From: an uncultured Lachnospiraceae bacterium
GTDB taxonomy: Bacteria; Bacillota; Clostridia; Lachnospirales; Lachnospiraceae
DNA: 21,800 nt
Assembly: GCA_910579645.1 (NCBI GenBank)
Contig: CAJTVK010000075.1
Span: 1 to 21,800, forward strand
Direction: 5' to 3'
A model generated the notes under the pieces. That model was not told the DNA's origin. It saw only the letters and a program-made list of their open reading frames with translations, and searched no databases. Both the position numbers and the translations under genes were made by a program. Numbering within the stretch: position 1 is the stretch's first letter; each line of letters begins with the position of its first letter. Below are positions 6,734 through 14,666 of this stretch, one piece after another.

Positions 6734-9523
6734 ATGAAGATTACAGGTGTGAAGATAAACGGTATAAAGAATCCCAGAGGTTTTTGCTTCGATTATCTGA
6801 ATTGTTCTTGGGAGGTTACGGAAACGGAAAGCAAAAGACCGTCGGGGGCAGCAATAGAAGTCAGTGCATCGCCCGATTTCAGTGAGATTTTATATCGGAA
6901 GGAAGGAGCCGGCTTAAGGTGGCAGGGAGAGAAGCTGGAATTGGAACTGCAGCCCAGGCACATATATTATGTGCGGGTATCGGTTACGGGCGACAAAGGC
7001 GACAGTGCGGTAAGTGAGCCGGCAGTATTTGAGACGGGCAAGATGTCGGAGCCTTGGCAGGGCAAGTGGATTGCGGCCAGGGCAGAGGATGATTTCCATA
7101 TCGTGCTGAAGAAAGAAATCCGTCTGGAGAAACCGGTAAAAAAGGCGAGATTTTACGGGACGGGCGTGGGGATGTTCGAACTGTATTTAAACGGGAATAA
7201 AGTGGGTGATGAATATCTTGCACCGTATCTTACAGAGTATGAGACCGGCATACAGGTTATCACATATGCTTTGGACGGACTGCGGGAAGGGCAGAACAGG
7301 GTAGAACTTTTGCTGGGCAAGGGATGGTATATGGGATTGTTCGGCTTGGAACTGAAGAAAAACAATTACGGAAGCCGGATGGCGGCAATTGGGGAGATAT
7401 ACATAGAATACGGGGACGGTACGCAGGAGGTGGTCTGCACTGACGGAAGCTGGGAATACAGAGGTTCCGAGATAGAGGATTCCGGCATTTATGACGGCGA
7501 GACGGTGAACGGGCTTCTTTGGGAGGGACGGGACAATCCATGGAAACAGGCGGAAGTGCTGGAGAATCCGGAACGGCAGGAGGAGACAAGGAATCTGGGA
7601 AAAGACCGTCTGACCGACCGTTTAAGCCTTCCGGTGCTGGCGAAGGAAAGTCTTCCGGTGCAGGAGATACTTTATACGCCGGCAGGGGAGACGGTTCTTG
7701 ATTTCGGGCAGAATTTTGCGGGATTCGTGGAATTCAGGGCAGATTTTGCGAAGGGCACGAAGATTGTGCTGGAGTGTGCGGAGATTTTGCAGGAGGGTAA
7801 TTTTTATCATGGAAATTACCGGGATGCGGAATCCAAATTTACTTATATTTCGGACGGCACGCCCAAGACGGTACGGCCCCACTTTACCTTTTTCGGGTTC
7901 CGGTATATCCGGGTGACCGGATGGCCGGGAGAGTGCCGGAAGGAATCGTTTACCGGCCGTGTTCTTTATTCGGACTTGGAGAGGACGGGGTATCTTGAAA
8001 CATCCAATGAGAAAATAAACCGCCTGTATGAAAATACCGTCTGGGGGTTAAAGTCCAATTTTATAGATATCCCTACGGACTGCCCGCAGAGGAGCGAACG
8101 GCTTGGCTGGACCGGGGATGCACAGGTATTTGCCCCAACGGCAAGCTACCATATGGATACGGCGGCATTTTTCCATAAATTTCTTAAAGACCTGCGGGAT
8201 GAGCAGAGATTTATGGACGGAGCCATGCCGAATTTCTTTCCCAACTTCGGGCATAAGGAATCGGCCGGCAGTGTTTGGGGGGATGTGGCGGCTTTTGTTC
8301 CGAATACGATGTATGAATATTACGGCAGCTTGGACGAGATGGCGTATGCTTACCCGATGATGCGGGACTGGGTAGAATATATAGACCGTAACGACGGTGC
8401 CAGAGGAAAGCGGACTTATATGTTTGACTTTGCCGATACTTTCGGGGATTGGCTGGCTCTGGACGGCATGACTCCCACCAGCTTTAAAGGAAGCACGGAT
8501 GATAATTATATTTCAGCCGTTTATTACTGCCGTTCGGTGCAGATTGTAAAAGAGATGGCAGGCCGTCTCGGGAAGGAAGAGGATGCCCGCCGCTATGCCG
8601 CATTGGAAGAAGAAATCCGGCAGGCCATCCTGGAGGAATTCTTTACTCCTGGAGGGAGACTGGCTATAGATACGCAGGCTGCATATGTGATTTCACTGAA
8701 GTTCGGCATATACCGTGACAGGGAAAAGGTAATCGGGCAGTTCAGGGAAAGGCTGCGGAAGGATTTGTATCAGATTAAATGTGGCTTCGTAGGTGCGCCT
8801 TTGCTGTGCACCGTAATGGGAGAAGCCGGCATGTATGAGACGGCTTATGACTTCCTGCTGAAGGAGACATATCCGGGGTGGCTGTTTGAGGTGAATATGG
8901 GGGCGACCACTGTCTGGGAGCGTTGGAATTCCGTTGGGGAGGACGGGGTTATCAGCAATACAGGCATGAATTCCCTGAATCATTATTCTTATGGGTCTGT
9001 CATGGAGTTTATGTATGCATATACGGTCGGAATCCGTCCGGCGGAACCGGGTTTTGGGAAGGCGGTGATTGCCCCGCGTCCGGACATTCGCCTGCGCAAA
9101 GTGACAGGCAGCTACCGTTCCGTATCGGGAAAGTACGGGTGCGGCTATGAAATCCGTGAGGACGGGAAACTGTGCGTCCGGATAGAAATCCCCTTCGGGT
9201 GCGAGGCAGAGGTCCGGCTTCCGGGCTATGGGGAGAAGAACATGGTTCTTGCGGCAGGGATTTATGAGTATTGCTATATGCCGGAAGCGGACTTCCGAAA
9301 GCCTTACGGGCGGCATACTACGTTGGGCAGGCTGGCGGGGGATGCGGGAGCCATGGCCATATTGGCGAATTTTGTGCCGGCCATTGCAGGTATTGCCGCA
9401 TCCGGCGACCCGGAAATGGGAGTCAGCACACTGGAGGACATTTCGAAAAAGCCGTACCTGCCGTTTAGCCCGGAGATGCTGGAGAAAGCCATTGCCGCAC
9501 TGACCGATTTGATTGTAGCGTAG
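6734..9523 (+). CDS. Alpha-L-rhamnosidase, GH78 (rhamnosidase 2), with C-terminal extension
   Basis: A 929-residue cytoplasmic GH78 paralogue of the enzyme at 430. Domains: N-terminal beta domain (1-105), Bac_rhamnosid_N (about 110-270), concanavalin-like (about 285-385), catalytic (alpha/alpha)6 barrel (about 395-760) and C-terminal beta domain (to about 849). DCPQRSERLGWTGD at 449-462 and Glu729 in TVWERWN mark the catalytic site. The start at 6734 is supported by AAGGAGG at 6721-6727; the frame is open back to 6569 without a ribosome-binding site. It has no E/K repeat insert but carries about 80 extra C-terminal residues (850-929), a helical segment containing TTLGRLAGDAGAMAILANF that paralogue 1 lacks. 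Equal lengths of the two paralogues are therefore coincidental. The pair suggests different rhamnosyl linkages. Confidence 0.92.
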   Translation: MKITGVKINGIKNPRGFCFDYLNCSWEVTETESKRPSGAAIEVSASPDFSEILYRKEGAGLRWQGEKLELELQPRHIYYVRVSVTGDKGDSAVSEPAVFETGKMSEPWQGKWIAARAEDDFHIVLKKEIRLEKPVKKARFYGTGVGMFELYLNGNKVGDEYLAPYLTEYETGIQVITYALDGLREGQNRVELLLGKGWYMGLFGLELKKNNYGSRMAAIGEIYIEYGDGTQEVVCTDGSWEYRGSEIEDSGIYDGETVNGLLWEGRDNPWKQAEVLENPERQEETRNLGKDRLTDRLSLPVLAKESLPVQEILYTPAGETVLDFGQNFAGFVEFRADFAKGTKIVLECAEILQEGNFYHGNYRDAESKFTYISDGTPKTVRPHFTFFGFRYIRVTGWPGECRKESFTGRVLYSDLERTGYLETSNEKINRLYENTVWGLKSNFIDIPTDCPQRSERLGWTGDAQVFAPTASYHMDTAAFFHKFLKDLRDEQRFMDGAMPNFFPNFGHKESAGSVWGDVAAFVPNTMYEYYGSLDEMAYAYPMMRDWVEYIDRNDGARGKRTYMFDFADTFGDWLALDGMTPTSFKGSTDDNYISAVYYCRSVQIVKEMAGRLGKEEDARRYAALEEEIRQAILEEFFTPGGRLAIDTQAAYVISLKFGIYRDREKVIGQFRERLRKDLYQIKCGFVGAPLLCTVMGEAGMYETAYDFLLKETYPGWLFEVNMGATTVWERWNSVGEDGVISNTGMNSLNHYSYGSVMEFMYAYTVGIRPAEPGFGKAVIAPRPDIRLRKVTGSYRSVSGKYGCGYEIREDGKLCVRIEIPFGCEAEVRLPGYGEKNMVLAAGIYEYCYMPEADFRKPYGRHTTLGRLAGDAGAMAILANFVPAIAGIAASGDPEMGVSTLEDISKKPYLPFSPEMLEKAIAALTDLIVA

Positions 9524-9542
9524 GGAAGAGCGGCTGAGAATA

Positions 9543-10058
9543 TGAAAATCAGCAGCTGTCCGGAGCCCAAAGCAAGGAGAGACTGCGGAGCAGGCAGGAG
9601 TTGCTTTGAGAGGGAAGGCTCCGGAAGGGAGGCTGCGGAACTGGAAAACAGCAGCAGACCGTCCGGAGCCCAAAGCAAAGAGAGACTGCGGAGCAGGCAG
9701 GAGTTGCTTTGAGGGGGAAGGCACCGGGAGGGAGGCTGCGGAACTGGAAAACAGCAGCAGACCGGACGGAGCCCAAAGCAAGGAGTGGCTGCGGAGCAGG
9801 CAGGAGTTGCTTTGAGGGGGAAGGCGCCGGAAGGGAGGCTGCGGAACTGGAAAACAGCAGCAGACCGGACGGAGCCCAAAGCAAGGAGTGGCTGCGGAGC
9901 AGGCAGGAATTGCTTTGAGGGGGAAGGCACCGGGAGGGAGGCTGCGGAACTGGAAAACAGCAGCAGACCGGACGGAGCCCAAAGCAAGGAGTGGCTGCGG
10001 AGCAGGCAGGAGTTGCTTTGAGGGGGAAGGCTTCGGGAGGGAGGCTGCGGAACTGGAA
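9543..10058 (+). repeat. Five 103-bp tandem repeats between rhamnosidase 2 and GH3
   Basis: A 549-nt gap without a gene is nearly filled by five copies of a 103-bp unit; the shared CGGAGCCCAA starts at 9561, 9664, 9767, 9870 and 9973. Copies 3-5 are almost identical; copies 1-2 share GAGAGACTG where the others have GAGTGGCTG. Each copy carries the perfect inverted arms CAAAGCAA and TTGCTTTG 25 nt apart, so the transcript could form five hairpins in tandem. The last copy ends just before the AGGAGG of the GH3 gene. Because 103 is not a multiple of three, it is unlikely to encode a repeat protein. Confidence 0.95.
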
Positions 10059-10072
10059 TAGGAGGAACAGGA

Positions 10073-11782
10073 ATGGTAGATTTGAAGGGAAAGCCTTTTT
10101 ATTTGGGAGAGGGGCAGATTCGGTGGGTGGAAGAGACATTGGCATCCATGAGCGACGAGGAGAAAATCGGGCAGATGTTCTGCCCCATCGGCGGAAATGT
10201 GGAAGAGGATTATCTGAAAGGGTTTCTGAAGGAATTTAAGCCGGGGGCCATGCTGTACCGTCCGATGGCGGCAAAGGACATACAGCGGACGCACAGGCTG
10301 ATTCAGGATAATTCCAGAATCCCTCTGCTGTTCGGTGCGAACTTGGAATCCGGCGGGAACGGAATCTGTGCGGACGGGACTTATTTTGCCCGGCCTATGG
10401 AAGTGGCGGCTTCCGATAATCCGGTGAATGCATACCGGCTGGGAGCCATAGCGGGCAGGGAAGCAAAGGCAGTGGGCTGCAATTGGGCATTTGCGCCTAT
10501 CTGTGACTTGGACAGGAATTTCCGTAATCCGATTACCAATGTGCGCACGTTCGGCAGCAATCAGGAGCGGGTGATACGCTTTGTGAAGGAACAGCTGCGG
10601 GGGCTGAAGGAATATGGCGTAGCGGCGGCAGTGAAGCATTTCCCGGGGGACGGGGTGGACGAAAGAGATCAGCATCTGGTAGCTTCGGTAAACAGCCTGT
10701 CCGTAGAAGAGTATGACCGGACTTATGGCGCCGTCTGGCAGCAGGTGGTAGATGCGGGGACGCTTTCCGTCATGGTGGGGCATATTCTTCAGCCGGCTTA
10801 CAGTAAGTATTTCAATCCGTCGCTGAAGGATGAAGAAATACTTCCGGCGACGCTTTCCGAAGAAATCCTGCAAGGGCTTCTGCGCGGAAAACTGGGCTTC
10901 AACGGTATGGTGGTGACGGACGCTACGCCCATGATCGGGTTCAATACATACCTGCGGCGGCAGGAAGCAATTCCTGCGGCACTGGCAGCAGGCTGTGACA
11001 TGATTTTGTTTAACAAGGATATCCGTGAGGATTATCAGGCAGTGAGAGATGCGCTGGCGGACGGACGGCTGTCTTGGGAAAGAGTGGAGGAGGCCTGCAC
11101 AAGAATATTGGCCATGAAGGCGGCCATGCATTTGCACACGGCGAAAGAGGAAGGCACGCTGGTGCCTGGGGAGGATGCGCTTGCCGCAGTGGGGTGCGAA
11201 GAACATAGGCAGTGGGCCAGGGCATGTGCGGACGAGAGCGTGACGCTGGTAAAGGATACGCAGCGACTTTTGCCTATTTCTCCCGAAAAATATAAAAGAA
11301 TCCGGCTTTATCTGCTGGAGGACCGCATAGGAGGGGGATTTAAGGACGGGGAAGGAGCGCTGGGCTCCGTAAAAACACTTCTGGAACGGGAAGGCTTCGA
11401 GGTGACGCTGTTTGATTATGCAAACCCGGATTTTTATGAAATGTTCGAGGGCGGCGTGGCCGATATCAAGAGTAAATTTGATTTGGCAGTCTATGTGGCA
11501 TGCATGGATACGGCCAGCAATCAGTCCGTAAGGAGAATTGACTGGCTGCATCTGATGGCGGCGGATGCGCCTTGGTTTGTGCAGGATGTGCCGGCAGTAT
11601 TCATTTCCGTGGCCAATCCGTATCACCTTCTGGATGCGCCTATGATAAAAACCTTTATCAATGCATATACGCCCAGCGAGGAGGTCATCGGGCAGGTGGT
11701 GGAGAAGATAATGGGCAGGTCGGAATTCAAAGGCATAAGCCCGGCAGACCCTTTCTGCGGTGTGTGGGGCGCAAGGTTCTGA
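10073..11782 (+). CDS. GH3 family glycoside hydrolase (NagZ-like architecture)
   Basis: A 569-residue two-domain GH3 protein without signal peptide: TIM-barrel domain (about 15-375) and C-terminal alpha/beta domain (about 385-569). Nucleophile: Asp283 in VVTDATPM. The loop KHFPGDGVDERDQH (188-201) matches the NagZ-type KHFPGHG...DSH loop and keeps the Asp-x-His dyad (Asp199, His201) used as acid/base in that subfamily, although the usual second His of KHFPGHG is Asp193. By family the enzyme may be an exo-beta-N-acetylglucosaminidase, but related proteins act on other beta-glycosides, and the setting argues for a plant-glycan substrate. AGGAGG at 10060-10065 supports the ATG at 10073. Expression could be coupled to rhamnosidase 2 through the repeat block. 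Confidence 0.88.
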   Translation: MVDLKGKPFYLGEGQIRWVEETLASMSDEEKIGQMFCPIGGNVEEDYLKGFLKEFKPGAMLYRPMAAKDIQRTHRLIQDNSRIPLLFGANLESGGNGICADGTYFARPMEVAASDNPVNAYRLGAIAGREAKAVGCNWAFAPICDLDRNFRNPITNVRTFGSNQERVIRFVKEQLRGLKEYGVAAAVKHFPGDGVDERDQHLVASVNSLSVEEYDRTYGAVWQQVVDAGTLSVMVGHILQPAYSKYFNPSLKDEEILPATLSEEILQGLLRGKLGFNGMVVTDATPMIGFNTYLRRQEAIPAALAAGCDMILFNKDIREDYQAVRDALADGRLSWERVEEACTRILAMKAAMHLHTAKEEGTLVPGEDALAAVGCEEHRQWARACADESVTLVKDTQRLLPISPEKYKRIRLYLLEDRIGGGFKDGEGALGSVKTLLEREGFEVTLFDYANPDFYEMFEGGVADIKSKFDLAVYVACMDTASNQSVRRIDWLHLMAADAPWFVQDVPAVFISVANPYHLLDAPMIKTFINAYTPSEEVIGQVVEKIMGRSEFKGISPADPFCGVWGARF

Positions 11783-11817
11783 ACCGGATGGATAAAGGCT
11801 GAGAAGGACAGGGAGCA

Positions 11818-12012
11818 GAAATATGGATGCGTGAAATATGGATGCGTGAAGTATGGATGCGTGAAATATAGATGCGGGAAATATGGATACGAGAAGTAAG
11901 GATGCGTGAAATATGGATGCGTGAAGTATGGATGCAGGAAATATGGATATGGGAAATATAGATGCGCGAAATACGGGTAGGGGAAATATGGATGCGAGAA
12001 ATAGGAATGCGG
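11818..12012 (+). repeat. 15-bp tandem repeat array overlapping the exporter 5' end
   Basis: Thirteen copies of a 15-bp unit (type GAAATATGGATGCGT) run from 11818, with a partial fourteenth to about 12021. Because 15 is a multiple of three the frame of the exporter gene runs through it: early copies read ATG GAT GCG TGA, giving MDA then stop, while from 11928 the TGA is changed to GGA, AGA or CGA and the frame is open into the exporter. Confidence 0.95.
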
Positions 12013-12032
12013 AAAATACGGAATGGCTCAGA

Positions 12033-12812
12033 ATGCGCGATATGGCGGAAACCGAGACGGATGCGGACTATATTATGGATTTTGCCCTGGCATTGGGGGA
12101 ACAGCTGATTATCTGCGGCGGTGAACTGTGGCGTGCGGAAGAAATACTCCATACGGTTTTCCAAGTGTATGAAATGGAGGATGCCAGTGTCATGATACTG
12201 CCCAATCTTCTGATTATCAGTGCAAGAAAGGCAGGGCATAAGGTAGTCACACGCCAGAGAAATATCGGGGAAGTCTCCGTGAACCTGGAAAAGCTGACAC
12301 GTCTGAAACGGCTGGTGCATGAACTGTGTGAGAAGCCGGAAGAGCCGGAAAAGCTGATGGGTCTTTTCCGGCAGGCGGCAGACGTGCCGCCTTACTCCTT
12401 CGGCATTTCGCTGGCAGGGCTGCTCTGTGCCATATTGTCCTTGGTCTATCTGTTTCATGGGAGTTTGGCGGAAGCGGGTATCGTGCTGCTTTGCATTGTA
12501 GGCGTGCATGGGATTAAGGCGGTGTCGGGGCAGATACAGAATGTCAATCATATGGCGGTAAATGCGGCGGCGGCTTTTCTTGCAGGGAGTGCCGCACTGT
12601 TTGCCGGTATGGCAGGCGCGGCGGTTGATCCGTATCTGATTATGATTGTTTCCGCTTTTGCCATGCTGCCCGGCATCCCGCTGATTAATTCGGCAAGGGA
12701 ACTTCTCTACGGGCGCGTAATGTCCGGGAGCCTTATGCTGCTGCAGGCATTTTTGGAGACGGTATTTATTGTCGCAGGCTTTTATCTGGCCATTACTTTG
12801 TTCGGGAGGTAG
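12033..12812 (+). CDS. Threonine/serine exporter family, N-terminal-type subunit (ThrE/YjjP-like)
   Basis: A 259-residue protein from the ATG at 12033, with a soluble N-terminal part (about 1-115, containing GEQLIICGGELWRAEEIL) and about five hydrophobic segments. PGIPLINSARELLYGR near residue 210 is characteristic of the ThrE family. This is the first half of a split exporter; the second half follows at 12819. The family exports threonine and serine, and related proteins other small acids. The start is uncertain: the frame is open from the ATG at 11928 within the 15-bp repeats, and the only good ribosome-binding site (AGGGAG, 11810-11815) lies before the first repeat ATG at 11823, whose frame stops after three codons. 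No functional link to the glycosidases is apparent. Confidence 0.82.
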   Translation: MRDMAETETDADYIMDFALALGEQLIICGGELWRAEEILHTVFQVYEMEDASVMILPNLLIISARKAGHKVVTRQRNIGEVSVNLEKLTRLKRLVHELCEKPEEPEKLMGLFRQAADVPPYSFGISLAGLLCAILSLVYLFHGSLAEAGIVLLCIVGVHGIKAVSGQIQNVNHMAVNAAAAFLAGSAALFAGMAGAAVDPYLIMIVSAFAMLPGIPLINSARELLYGRVMSGSLMLLQAFLETVFIVAGFYLAITLFGR

Positions 12813-12818
12813 CTTTTG

Positions 12819-13307
12819 ATGCAGACAATTTTTTTCACTCTTTTGTTTTCTTTTTTCTGTTCTGCCGGTTTCGGGGTATCTTTCCGGATTTCTCCGAAAG
12901 AACTGCCTATTGCCGGGGCGGCAGGGGTGCTCACCCGGGGGGCTCTTATGCTGGCGCAGTCCGTAACGGATAACCGCATTGCGTATACCTTGGCGGCTGC
13001 CGCCGTAGGAGCCTATGCTGCCCGGCTGATATCCATGGTGTGCTTCAGCACTACCACCAAGTTCCTTTATCCTGCCTTCGTCCCTATTATTCCGGGCGAT
13101 TTGCTGTACAATACGGTAGTTTCTTTGGTGACCGCATCTTATGGGGACTTGGCGGCAAATTCATCCCAGCTGGCACAGGCACTTCTGGGACTTGCGCTTG
13201 GAGCCTCCATAGTACCTCTGTTTTTCCGGTCTAAGGACTACTGGAGACAGCTGCGGGGAGGGGAAGGAAGAAAGTTCCCCTGCAGCCTTTTTAGGAAAAA
13301 GGTATGA
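12819..13307 (+). CDS. Threonine/serine exporter family, C-terminal-type subunit (ThrE_2/YjjB-like)
   Basis: A 162-residue membrane protein with four to five hydrophobic segments, matching the second half of split ThrE-type exporters: an N-terminal helix, then SFRISPKELPIAGAAG, then FLYPAFVPIIPGDLLYN, the conserved PxxPG-type segment of the family. GGGAGG at 12804-12809 overlaps the end of the upstream gene, so translation of the two subunits is coupled. An in-frame TTG lies directly before the ATG. The 3' end overlaps the convergent AraC gene by 17 bp. Together with the preceding gene it should form one transporter in the cytoplasmic membrane. Confidence 0.85.
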   Translation: MQTIFFTLLFSFFCSAGFGVSFRISPKELPIAGAAGVLTRGALMLAQSVTDNRIAYTLAAAAVGAYAARLISMVCFSTTTKFLYPAFVPIIPGDLLYNTVVSLVTASYGDLAANSSQLAQALLGLALGASIVPLFFRSKDYWRQLRGGEGRKFPCSLFRKKV

Positions 13308-14409
13308 ACTTTTCCTCTGCGGCAGAATGGTTTTTGCGGTATTCCTGCGGGGAAATTTGATAGACGGAACGGAATACGCGGGAGAAGTGGTCTGCCGAGT
13401 TGTAGCCAATCCGCTCGGCAATTTCGCTTATTTTCATATTTGTATTGCAAAGGAAGCTGACAGCATCCGACATGCGCAGCTGCTTAATCAGTTCCGTAAA
13501 GTTATATCCCGTATTCTGCTTTATCAGGGTACAAAGGTGCGGCTCGCTGTAATGGAAAAAGGCAGCCAGTGACGACAGCGTCAATGTCTGGTAGTTGTGT
13601 TGGATATACTGCAGCACCAGCGAGAAATCGGAGCCCATCTGATAATTATAGAACTGCAGCGTCTGGCTGTAGCTGCGGAGCAGGTTGGAAAACAGCAGGT
13701 TTATCCAGCTGATGCAGCTGATGTTGCTGTAGGGGTCATCCTTATAGCATTCCCCCATGGCATTGTGGAGGATTGTCTTAATCCAAGTGGTGTTTTTCAC
13801 AAAGAACAGCAGGTAATTGGGATGGGAATCGCCCTGCAGTATGGTCCGGAAAAAGAGAGACAGCAGGTCTTTTTGGGAAAGCATGGAAAAAAAGGTAGTA
13901 TTGAAGGTACTTTTCCGGAGCATGATGCAGAATACGGTAGAGTCGTCGCCGATATGCAGGTCGTGTTCCGAGCCGGGGGCTATAATGCATAATTCACCTT
14001 CGCGGAGAGGGCGTTGTTCTTGCTCAAAAAAGAAGGTACAGCTTCCGGAAGCGACGAAGTTAATCTCAAAGTAATTATGCGTATGCAGGAACGGGCGCGT
14101 ATATCTTGGATGGCGGATGATAAAAACATCCCGTTCCGTAGGAATGATGGAAGACTCCCTGACATGGAGGGACAGCTGAAGTTCCGGCGTCAGCGTTAAG
14201 ATGATATCATCCATGATTTGCTCAAACTCTTCATCCGGCATCTCACCGAACATTTTATGGCCGGGAAGGGTTTCCGGACGGCTTTCGGAGAGCATGCCTT
14301 TGCGCTGCAGATAGCTGACGATTTCCGGAAACTGCATACCGCTTCCGGTTCTTTGGTAGTGTTCTTTCAGGTGGCGCTGGATTTCGCCATAAGTAATGTA
14401 GTAGGCCAT
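13291..14409 (-). CDS. AraC-family transcriptional regulator with cupin sensor domain
   Basis: A 372-residue regulator. Residues 1-85 form an N-terminal segment without a recognised domain; residues about 95-160 form an AraC-type cupin with HTHNYFEINFVASG (109-122), typical of sugar-binding sensor domains; residues about 263-360 form the double helix-turn-helix, ending in the signature ERIGYNSADHFSRVFR. The ATG at 14409 is preceded by AGGAG five nt upstream; the frame is open to 14616 but that part is the transcribed leader. The gene is divergent from beta-phosphoglucomutase and lies in the middle of the glycosidase locus, so it is the likely activator of the three promoters with the 33-nt element. 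This link is inferred. Convergent overlap of 17 bp with the exporter gene. Confidence 0.9.
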   Translation of the reverse strand: MAYYITYGEIQRHLKEHYQRTGSGMQFPEIVSYLQRKGMLSESRPETLPGHKMFGEMPDEEFEQIMDDIILTLTPELQLSLHVRESSIIPTERDVFIIRHPRYTRPFLHTHNYFEINFVASGSCTFFFEQEQRPLREGELCIIAPGSEHDLHIGDDSTVFCIMLRKSTFNTTFFSMLSQKDLLSLFFRTILQGDSHPNYLLFFVKNTTWIKTILHNAMGECYKDDPYSNISCISWINLLFSNLLRSYSQTLQFYNYQMGSDFSLVLQYIQHNYQTLTLSSLAAFFHYSEPHLCTLIKQNTGYNFTELIKQLRMSDAVSFLCNTNMKISEIAERIGYNSADHFSRVFRSVYQISPQEYRKNHSAAEEKFIPFS

Positions 14410-14443
14410 GTTAGCTCCTTTTCGGTTTCTGAGAAGATTTCTT

Positions 14444-14581
14444 CCTGCGGGCAGTGAGGAAAACAGCCATGCTTGCATGGATATTTGACTCCCGTGGGCA
14501 GTGAACTGAGCAGCCGTACGGGTGCGGATATTTGGCCGCGGGCAATGAGCCAAATGACTGCCTGCGGCGGATTCTCTGACT
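14444..14581 (-). repeat. Degenerate 44-47 bp direct repeats in the araC leader
   Basis: GGGCAGTGA occurs at 14449 and 14496, with GGGCAATGA at 14540; GGATATTTG occurs at 14479 and 14526, with GGATTCTCTG at 14569. This gives three imperfect units with periods of 47 and 44. Unit 1 holds the perfect palindrome CCATGCTTGCATGG (14467-14480), and unit 2 has a degraded version, CCGTACGGGTGCGG. They fall in the transcribed leader of the regulator gene. Confidence 0.65.
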
Positions 14582-14587
14582 TCCGTC

Positions 14588-14616
14588 ATTATAGCAGTGG
14601 GCGATGGGGTTTGCAA
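14588..14616 (-). promoter_or_regulatory. Sigma-A promoter for the AraC-family gene
   Basis: On the minus strand TTGCAA (14616-14611), a 17-nt spacer and TATAAT (14593-14588) with an extended TG one base upstream form a near-consensus promoter. The predicted start near 14581 gives a leader of about 170 nt to the ATG at 14409, containing the direct repeats. Confidence 0.7.
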
Positions 14617-14666
14617 GGGATGGAGGATAGTTAACTCAATTTTTTATCATAAAGGAGGATATAAAG

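Noticed and set aside
9606..10021. Overlapping 69-78 codon plus-strand frames in the 103-bp repeats
   Set aside because: They use TTG-type starts without ribosome-binding sites, shift frame with every unit and have no recognisable protein features.
9543..10058. CRISPR array
   Set aside because: The 103-bp units are contiguous and have no unique spacers; no cas genes are present. The 15-bp array at 11818 fails for the same reason.
8693..11626. A 977-codon open frame on the minus strand
   Set aside because: It is antisense to rhamnosidase 2, the repeat block and GH3, all with convincing plus-strand genes. It has no domain-like sequence, and arises from the strong codon bias of the plus strand and from the repeats, which are stop-free in the minus frames.
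13455..13480. A further copy of ATGTCGGAT on the minus strand inside the AraC gene
   Set aside because: Only the nine-base core matches; the A-tracts, CAT and spaced -10 are missing, and it encodes part of the conserved helix-turn-helix region.
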